Assembly: GCA_027596945.1 (NCBI GenBank) | Contig: JADGJH010000161.1 | Location: 1-27,465 of the forward strand | Origin: Physocladia obscura | Lineage: Eukaryota > Chytridiomycota > Chytridiomycetes > Chytridiales > Chytriomycetaceae | Direction of reading: 5' to 3' | DNA length: 27,465 nt | Shown: one piece after another, positions 20,501 through 27,465 of the stretch | Numbering within the stretch: the first letter of the stretch is position 1 | How the letters are laid out: each line of letters opens with the position of its first letter | Translations under genes and position numbers: made by a program | Notes under the pieces: model-generated | Told to the model about the DNA's origin: nothing | Databases searched by the model: none | What the model saw: the letters and a program-made list of their open reading frames with translations, nothing else

Positions 20501-23192
20501 ACTCAAGTCAGTACGACCAGATGAAGAAAGCGGCTGTTTCTATCCAAACTGGTGAGTTTCTTTATGAAAGCGGATGGATTTTGAATCAACTTCATATATA
20601 TATAGCTTTTCGCGGATACAGAGCTCGCAAAATGTATAAAGAAGAACGCGAGAAGCGAGCGGTTACAAAGTTGCAAGCTGCATTCCGTCGCCACTTAGCA
20701 CAATCGCAATACCAAAAGTCGCTCAATGCAGTTCTCTATATGCAATCTCTCCTCCGCACAGCAAAAAACAAGAAAACTCTGGTCAGCGCTCGGCGCAATG
20801 CTGCTGCTATTCGAATCCAAAAAGTTTTCCGCGGTTCGCAAGAACGCAAACTCTACAAGGTCCAGCAGGGCCAAATTGTGCTACTCCAAGCATGCATTCG
20901 CAAACGCAAGGCAGTTGCCGAACTCAAGCATCTCAAGGCCGAGTCGAAATCTGTCGGAAAACTTAAGGAAGTCAATTACAAGCTCGAAAGTAAGGTTGTC
21001 GAACTTTCACAAGCTGTCAAGAGCCGTGCTGAGGAAGTTGACGCGTTGCTTGAAAAAGTGTCGCAACTTGAAAGCAATTTGGCAAGTTGGAAGGAAAAGT
21101 TTACAAGAGTCGATCAAGGCACAAAAGGCAATGCAGACAAATTGGCAGAAGCCAATTCCAACTTGAAGGCTGAGCTTGACGCTAGCGAAACGAGTAAAAA
21201 TGCATTGCAGAAGGAGAATGACCGAATTAATAACTTGCTGAAAAAGAAAGATGCGGAAATTGAGACTTTGACTGCCGAGTCTACCAAATACAAGGAAGAG
21301 TCAATCAAGTACAAAGAGGAAATGCTTAAGTTGAGAGAAGATATTAAGACCAACATCGGCCGTCCTAGTGCTGTTGCTGTTCCGAGTGCTGCTTCTACTC
21401 CTGAAGCTACAGCTGGTGTTGTTGGCGGCGAGGATCCAGCCATTGCCGCTGCTTTACGCAAAGAAATTGCTTCGCTTCGGGAGCAAATGAGCCGCCTTAT
21501 AGCCGGAAAGTGGACGCGCGACCGGGTTGCTGATTCACTACTTGCCGTTAGCAACGCTGAAAGTGCAGCTGCATCTGCTCGTCCAACAGTTGGATCGTCG
21601 ATGAACCAGCACATGCAAATGGAAGTCCAAGCTGCCATTGCAGCTCGTCCGCGTCCAGTTAGTGTCAACGACTTTGCTGTTCCATTGGAGCGTGGCTCTA
21701 GAATATCAATGATGTCCAAAAGATCATCAACTCAAGAGCTTCCACCTGACTACGATAGCACATCAAACGCAGATGTGAGTCTTCTCATTTTTATATTTAT
21801 CTTGGTATAAGTTAAATTTTATTTTTTCAACAGCGTATCCTCAATGTTCTCCAAGACAAGGCGCTGGAAGATGAAATTATTGACTCATTGGTGACTAATT
21901 TGCGAATTCCTTTGCCAAGCACTCAGACTGTTGCGACCAGAAAAGAAATTTTTTTCCCAGCTCATTTAGTGGGAATTTGTATGACGCAATTGTTGCGCAA
22001 TAATTTAGGAGTACGTATGCAGTTACTTTTACCAAACGCCATGAATGCCATTCAAAATTTGACTATGGTAAGTGCAACAAAAATAGTTTTTCATTTGTTG
22101 ACGTGAATGAAATTTGCAGAAATTCGAAGATGACTACGTGTCTGCATTCTGGCTTTCTAATTGCTTTGAGCTTCTTTGTGTTGTCCGGACCATCCAAGAG
22201 CGAGAAGCACGCGAACAACAACGTCGTCGCATGCAGGGTCTCCAAAACGACCTGGATTCTGCCAATCCCGAAAAAGCACTCGAACAAATTCGCTCTGACT
22301 TGGACATTTTACTCATGGACATTTACCACGGATGGATCAAGGAGCTTAAAAAGAGACTTGCGAATATGATTGTGCCAGCAGTTATTGAGAACCAGTCTCT
22401 GCCCGGTTATATTTGCAAGCAATCTGGAGGAATCTGGGGCAAGTGGGGAAAATCGGCCACCTCGTCGCAGTTTACAATCGAACAATTACTGAACTTCTTG
22501 AGCAAGTTGAGTAAAACGATGCGGTGCTACTACATGGAAGATTCAATGACGCGTCAAATATTGACAGAGTTGCTGCGAGTTATTGGTGTTTCAGCGTTTA
22601 ACCACATTCTTGTTCGTAAAAATTTTTGTACTTGGAAGCGTGGAGTGCAGATTCAGTACAACGTTTCGCGCTTGGAGGAGTGGTGCACAACACATGGAAT
22701 TGCGGAAGGTGATCATTTTCGTGTTAACTCCTATTTTGTTTTGCTCTAATAACTTTTTTTCCTTTTTCTAAAGCCACATTGCATTTGCAACAATTGCTTC
22801 AGGCTGCAAAGCTATTGACTTTGAACAAAACTTCTCCGCAAGACATTGAAACAATATTCGATGTCTGTTTTTTGCTCAATCCGACGCAAATCAAGAAACT
22901 ATTATCCTTGTATTATGCAGCGGACTTTGATTCGCCGGTTTGAAACCTTCCATTTTCATTTGATTTTTAAATATCCTACATACTAACACACGTATTCAAG
23001 TTATCTCCGGAGCTGCTCAAGATTGTTGCTAATAGGGCTATGCTCAATGAGAAATCCGATACATTGCTGCTTGATTTGGATTTGGCACCAGACTTTACTA
23101 AACCAAGCACGCGTCCTGTTGAATATATTGACAGATTCATTCCCGCTTGGATCTCTTTGCCAAATATTGCAATTATCGCTTCGAATAATTGA
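17529..23192 (+). CDS. Class V myosin heavy chain (Myo2-like)
   Basis: Fourteen exons: 17529-17564, 17624-17737, 17806-17930, 17996-18121, 18184-18226, 18411-18623, 18688-19440, 19501-19950, 20011-20551, 20606-21774, 21834-22067, 22120-22708, 22774-22937, 23001-23192. They total 4749 nt, all phases closing, giving 1582 aa, close to yeast Myo2. This actin motor carries vesicles, vacuoles and other organelles along actin cables. Domains: SH3-like N-terminus (about 12-60); motor to about 768 with P-loop GESGAGKT (172-179), switch I NDNSSRFG (229-236), switch II DIFGFE (453-458) and HYIRCLKPN; six IQ motifs (about 769-909) for calmodulin-type light chains; coiled coil (about 910-1047) for dimerisation; an Ala/Ser-rich linker; and a cargo-binding globular tail with DIL domain (about 1191-1582; [16 protein letters not shown]). 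The ATG gives the normal N-terminus before [13 protein letters not shown]. Intron five is long (184 nt). AATAAA is at 23218-23223. Confidence 0.95.
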
Positions 23193-23217
23193 TTGGTATT
23201 ACTAAACAGAGATATGC

Positions 23218-23223
23218 AATAAA
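23218..23223 (+). terminator. Polyadenylation signal AATAAA of myosin gene
   Basis: AATAAA starts 26 bases after the myosin stop codon. The convergent uL13 gene ends at 23526, leaving about 330 bp of AT-rich sequence for both 3' ends; I see no other gene between them. Confidence 0.5.
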
Positions 23224-23525
23224 TTCTTCTTTTTTAAAAAAAAATAATTAATTGGTGCAATTCCCATTGGCTCATTGTGAACTGTTTTCTATAAATATTC
23301 TTATTGTTCAAATTTATCAAAGTTGGAAATTTATATCAATTTCTTTACTTTTCAAAAGAAAATTTTAAAGTTACTTGTATATTGAAATATGGAGACAAAT
23401 GTATTACAAAATGACTGCCAAATTTATCTTTTGTAAACAATCACAAACACACTCAACACAATCTCCAAAGAAAAGGTTTTTTGGTCAAATTAGAACCGAC
23501 CACACACACAAACACTACAACGACT

Positions 23526-24260
23526 TTAGTATCCAAGGACAGCCAATTTGGCATTAACTGGAGCAATTTTCTTTGAAACAGCAGCAGTTGCTTGAGCACG
23601 GAGCTTGTTAAGCGTCTTCTTTCTTGCATAATAGACTTCCCCTTTAGCTTTTCTCTTCTCCTCCAGTCTCTCAACAACTCCTTGGTACTTCCATCCCATC
23701 TCCGATGAAATACGCTTTACTGTGCAGTACTTGCGACCTGGTGCAAGACGCAGCACACGCAGCGCTGCTGGAACAACAACGCGCTTCACTTTGTCGTATG
23801 GCGGGGGAACTCCCTCAAAGACCTTGAGGCGCTCGAGGGCCGCAGCTCCACGTGCCGTCTTGTGTGGCATCATTCCGCGGAGAGTGCGGTAAAAGATTCG
23901 CGATGGCGCGCGAAAGTGGAATGGTCCGCGAGCTGGGTTAATAATACATCTCTTGCGGAGGTATGCAAGGTACTTGACTGTTTTCGATGAACCCATTTAT
24001 TTTGACGTTTTTTCAAAATGTAAAAATAACACTCAACTCTTGTTTCTGTAGAATGATCCAGAAACGTTAAGCTCTTCGCAACGGACAACGGTGACCTTGT
24101 GTCCATTAAGAAGGTGCTTAGCAACAACGGCAGACAGACGACCGATAAGGTGACCTTTTCCGTCAATGACGATTTCCTGGCAATTTATTTAGTTCGAACA
24201 GGTGCGCGCACGTATCGATCGATAGGAAAGCGGATGCATATTCACCTTTTCGTAAGTCAT
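23526..24260 (-). CDS. 60S ribosomal protein uL13 (L13a/L16)
   Basis: Three exons on minus, 24246-24260, 24038-24176 and 23526-23977, total 606 nt and give 201 aa, matching the 199-203 aa of yeast L16 and human L13a. The protein is a structural part of the large ribosomal subunit. Recognisable segments: [94 protein letters not shown] and [18 protein letters not shown]. The first exon is only five codons (MTYEK) before a 69-nt intron, a typical arrangement for ribosomal protein genes; without it no ATG starts the conserved N-terminus. The second intron is 60 nt. Codon use is biased towards C-ending codons, as expected for high expression. It converges on the myosin gene. Confidence 0.96.
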
Positions 24261-25589
24261 TTTCAAGTCTAATTGAAGCAATGTTTTGGTTTGGATTGTC
24301 AATGTTAGTGGCTCAGTCGAAAATTTTTTGAATGAATACGAATTCAGAACCCCATCCACTACATCTCTTATCTCCATTCGAAAAACTATCACTACTCCCA
24401 TACTAAAAATAATGCGCCGAGTTCACAGCAATTTCGAAAATTTCAATGCTTTAAATTTGAAACTGGCGCATCTGGAACTCTTGAACATGACATGGCACTT
24501 TCGGCGCATCCGCTCACTATTTAGGCAGCGAAACGGCTAGTAATACGTTTAAAAGAATAGCTAATAATGTATCGCAAGTAGTTTCGCTTCGGTCTGATGG
24601 TGTCGGTGGCAGGGATGGGCTGGGTTCTCGTCAAAGTTCGTTGTCTCACTCACAATTTGGGCTGAGAAAAATTTTTTCAGGCACAACTTTTGATGAACAA
24701 ATCCCAAAAACATCTCTACTTTTCGAAGCACAATTGCTATACAGTTTAACATTTTTAAAAATTAATCTTTGGGGTACCAGAAAAACAGAAAGTTCAAAAA
24801 TTTTGAAAGTTTTTATGCTTTGAAGTACTTTTTTTTTTTTTTTTTTAACCCGTTTTTGTTTAATTTGGGGCATTTTTTGCAATTTAATTGCGTTAAAACT
24901 TTTTTCAAAACCTTTTGGTATTCAAATTGAAGTTTGCAGGTGTAAGGTTCGGTGGGTCACAGCACGCGAAATCCAAATAAAGCAATATTCGCAACGACCA
25001 GAATACCGAAAATTTTACCCCAGAAGGTTCGTACTTTTGGGGTCCAAATACTGTAACGAATCAAAAAAGAACCGTAGATTTTCGAAAGTGATTATTCCAC
25101 CAAAACAATACAAAGAAATCGGCGAAGATTGTTTTCTGCTTTCGACTTCCCGTATATTCGCTCTTTGGATAATACTACCCAATGATTTTGAGCATTTGTC
25201 TTCCGAAAGTCATCCAAAAATACAACAACGGTAAGACCTGCAAAATATTCCAGTCATTATAACTGTTGATTATTTTCATGGCAAAAGATTTGACAATTTA
25301 GAAATATTGAACTCAGCGAGTTCAACAACGCGATCAAAATTGAACTTTTGGGGCTTGTGCTAATGTGTCTGCATAGACACATAAACTGCTCTAACAACCG
25401 GTGGATCAACTCAGTCAAAGATGCAAGATTTCTGGTAGCGTAATTTTATTCAAAAACTGTGAAAATGCGTGCCATGTCATGTGAAGGATTTGAATTCACA
25501 GTGGCGTGCGATTGCGACGTCTCTTCTTCCACAAATGCAAAACAGTTAAAACTCGCCTGCATCAGCTCCGATAACATCACTGTTTCAAA
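24261..25589. other. Intergenic; uncharacterised open segments
   Basis: No recognised gene. Two plus-strand stretches look coding by composition. At 24503-24823 a frame begins after a TGA with a Ser/Gly/Arg-rich sequence (GSETASNTFKRIANNVSQVV, then GRDGLGSRQSSLSHSQFGL). At about 24840-25234 another frame ends at a stop after HPKIQQR, with a possible acceptor TTTGCAG near 24941. They may be exons of one unknown gene or relics. The run of 17-18 T at 24830-24847 separates them. The part near 24261-24400 should contain the uL13 promoter. Confidence 0.3.
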
Positions 25590-25748
25590 ATGACGACTTC
25601 CAATCATCTTGCGCAATTCACTTCATGGCCGAACGATCTAGCTGTGTGGCATACAGTAATAATTGCCTTAAATAAAGGACCTTCTTTCAACAGCCAGTGG
25701 AAAATATTCGCGCAATCGGCCGCTGGACGAATCCATCCGATATTGTGA
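25590..25748 (+). other. Short ORF just upstream of the LRR gene (possible frameshifted N-terminus)
   Basis: ATG at 25590 opens 52 codons (MTTSNHLAQFTSWPNDLAVW ...) to a TGA at 25746. The LRR frame is also open here, back to 25672, in a different phase, so one indel around 25715-25740 would fuse the two. The ORF region has a decayed copy at about 27010-27110. It is either a separate small ORF, an upstream ORF or the detached first part of the LRR protein. Confidence 0.35.
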
Positions 25749-25776
25749 ATCTGATTTATATGTGCTTCATGTTTCT

Positions 25777-26886
25777 ATGATCGGGGTTTCATGTACCGCC
25801 ATATTGATCGCTTATCAAGACACTCGATCTCCTTTAAAGAACGAAGCGTTATCGAAAATAGACACCATGACAGCAAGGATTCTGGCAAAATATTTGCAAT
25901 CGTTTTTGTGTATTCCCCCTTCATATTGGATTTTTCTTTCTGCAAATACTTTTAAATCTGTCTGGTGTGTCAATCTCGCAAACTTTAACGATCTTGCAAG
26001 AGAAATGAAATATTTCAAACATATTGTAGCTATTTTTTTCACTACTGCAAGCAAGATTGAGAGTGTTACAATTGAAAATTCATATCTTCATTTTTGTGAA
26101 TCTATCAGATTACCTTCCCAACTTCGAAAATTACGTCTCTCTTCTTTAGTGGGGCCTCCTTTGGTGAATTTATCAACAATCCTATCACTTAGGCATTTGG
26201 TCGTGCTGGACTTGCAAAATATAGACCTGAGCGGAGTCGATACTTCTCAATTTTGGAATATGGAGAAATTAATCATCCTAGTTGTAGTTTCTTGCTTTCT
26301 GAGGAAACCTATCACAAACAAAATTGTACATATGAAAAATTTGAAAGTATTAAATCTGAGCGGTAATTTTGATATTGGTGGAACTATTCCCCCTGAATTA
26401 TGCATCCTAAAAAACCTTGAGTTTCTGAAATTCAATAATATGGGGCTAACAGGTCAAATACCTGAGTATATTGGATATTTGACAAATTTGAAATATTTTG
26501 CAATAGAGGATAACCATCTGACTGGAAAGCTTCCTGGAGAGTTTTCGCGGTGTTTATGTTTGGAAGAGCTTCGACTGTGCAACAACTCTTTGGAAGGCAC
26601 AATTCCCGACGAAATTTTCAAAATGTCTCATCTTAAGCATCTTTTTGTGACTGGCAATCCTTTGGGGCACTTGTACGACAAGGCGTATTGTGAAAGACGT
26701 ATACACCAAAATTTCATGGCCTTTAAACGAAAAGAATTAGAGTACAAAAATCTTCCTACAGGAATCTACAAGATGCTTACACAATTATTTGAACCTCATG
26801 AACTTAAGAAGGCGATGCAGGCGCAGCCTCTATTTCGGAGTAAAAATCAGAGATACATTTCACATCCTTCAACTCCTTTTCAATAA
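25777..26886 (+). CDS. Leucine-rich repeat protein, plant-type repeats
   Basis: A single uninterrupted frame of 369 codons from ATG 25777; the frame is open back to 25672 without another ATG. LRRs span roughly residues 113-297. The clearest are of the plant-type consensus LxxLxLxxNxLxGxIP: NLKVLNLSGNFDIGGTIPPE, NLEFLKFNNMGLTGQIPEYI, LKYFAIEDNHLTGKLPGEF and LEELRLCNNSLEGTIPDEI. The C-terminal 70 residues are polar and lysine-rich. No signal peptide, membrane segment, kinase or other enzyme domain is visible, so a cytosolic binding protein is likely; the ligand is unknown. Unlike most genes here it has no intron and is more AT-rich. AATAAA overlaps the stop codon (26882-26887). Confidence 0.8.
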   Translation: MIGVSCTAILIAYQDTRSPLKNEALSKIDTMTARILAKYLQSFLCIPPSYWIFLSANTFKSVWCVNLANFNDLAREMKYFKHIVAIFFTTASKIESVTIENSYLHFCESIRLPSQLRKLRLSSLVGPPLVNLSTILSLRHLVVLDLQNIDLSGVDTSQFWNMEKLIILVVVSCFLRKPITNKIVHMKNLKVLNLSGNFDIGGTIPPELCILKNLEFLKFNNMGLTGQIPEYIGYLTNLKYFAIEDNHLTGKLPGEFSRCLCLEELRLCNNSLEGTIPDEIFKMSHLKHLFVTGNPLGHLYDKAYCERRIHQNFMAFKRKELEYKNLPTGIYKMLTQLFEPHELKKAMQAQPLFRSKNQRYISHPSTPFQ

Positions 26887-27465
26887 AAAAAGAAAAAAAG
26901 AAAGTGATTGAGAAGTTAAAATTTTGTTGCATTTTTTCCAAATATTATCACCGTTTCAAACTAAGTATTCTTGCAATACTGCGTAATTTATCCTGTCGCA
27001 GAGAATGAGATGACGATTAGGTACGCAGAAAATCATTGCCTCAAACTCGCTGACTTTCTTTGAGTTTATTGACCCAGCAGCCAGTGGAAACTGTTTGCGC
27101 AATCGGCCTCAAATTCAAATTCAAATCGGATTTGCAAATTTGATCCTTAAAATTTTTTTAATTTTTTACAAAAATTGTGATGAAAAAAAAACAAAAAAAC
27201 AGATGATTTAAAATATTAAAACTTGGTCATCAGTTTCGATAACATCACTGTTTCGAAATTCTGGATTGTCATGATAATGTGCAATTTACCTCGTTACCGT
27301 GCACACTCAGAAATGTTTCATCAGAAACTGCTGGCATCAATCCAAACATACAAAAAGAAACAGAAGCAGAAACGACAACTCGAGCTCTGTTAATAGCAAG
27401 ACTGCCTAAATTCTTAAAGCTTTTGTTGAAATGAGTACATTATGTTAGTGTTTTCAGGGTGTCGT
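26887..27465. other. Right-edge intergenic region with relic copies
   Basis: No gene is open here. Two pieces resemble the sequence upstream of the LRR gene: 27012-27110 (ATGACGA..., AATCATTGC, then CAGCCAGTGGAAA and GCGCAATCGGCC) resembles 25590-25720, and 27237-27258 (CGATAACATCACTGTTTCGAAA) resembles about 25569-25590. They look like decayed 5' ends of further family members. Confidence 0.5.

Noticed and set aside
21114..21719. 201-codon minus-strand frame inside myosin
   Set aside because: It is the antisense shadow of the coiled-coil and linker exon, produced by codon bias.
1..27465. tRNA, rRNA or CRISPR arrays
   Set aside because: No tRNA B-box-like GGTTCGANNCC in a cloverleaf context, no rRNA-like stretch and no regular spacer repeats were seen.

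Overview
The window is eukaryotic nuclear DNA: AT-rich, with genes broken by short GT-AG introns (mostly 47-77 nt) and AATAAA signals after several genes. A fungal-type class V myosin, a fungal TauD-like dioxygenase and a flagellar outer-dynein-arm docking protein occur together. This points to a zoosporic, probably chytrid-like, fungus. That assignment is inference; no rRNA or other taxonomic marker is present.

Layout. 1-975 (minus) is the 5' end of a copia-like LTR retrotransposon running off the left edge: LTR, initiator-Met primer-binding site and a broken gag start. 976-4743 holds no gene I can support. 4744-7099 (minus) is a nine-exon ODAD1/CCDC63/DC2-like docking-complex gene. It is head-to-head, across 161 bp, with an unrecognised two-exon gene (7261-8822, 501 aa). 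9173-10918 is a six-exon aldehyde dehydrogenase (490 aa). About 11.5-14.5 kb is a decayed PIF/Harbinger DNA transposon that still shows both its genes: a DDE transposase (plus) and a convergent Myb/SANT-like protein (minus). 14771-16154 (minus) is a TauD/TfdA-type Fe(II)/2-oxoglutarate dioxygenase with three reading-frame problems. 17529-23192 is a complete class V myosin (14 exons, 1582 aa). It converges on ribosomal protein uL13 (23526-24260, minus, three exons, 201 aa). 25777-26886 is an intronless plant-type leucine-rich-repeat protein, with decayed copies of its upstream region near the right edge.

The genes are not an operon and most are functionally unrelated housekeeping loci. The one pair that may belong together is the docking-complex gene and its divergent neighbour, which share a short promoter region. 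The exon models were joined by hand; for the docking protein, the 501-aa gene, the dehydrogenase, myosin and uL13 every exon phase closes exactly. The best leads for follow-up are the two-gene Harbinger relic with subterminal repeats, the unknown partner of the dynein-docking gene, the eroding dioxygenase with a possible 15-nt intron, and the LRR locus with duplicated fragments.
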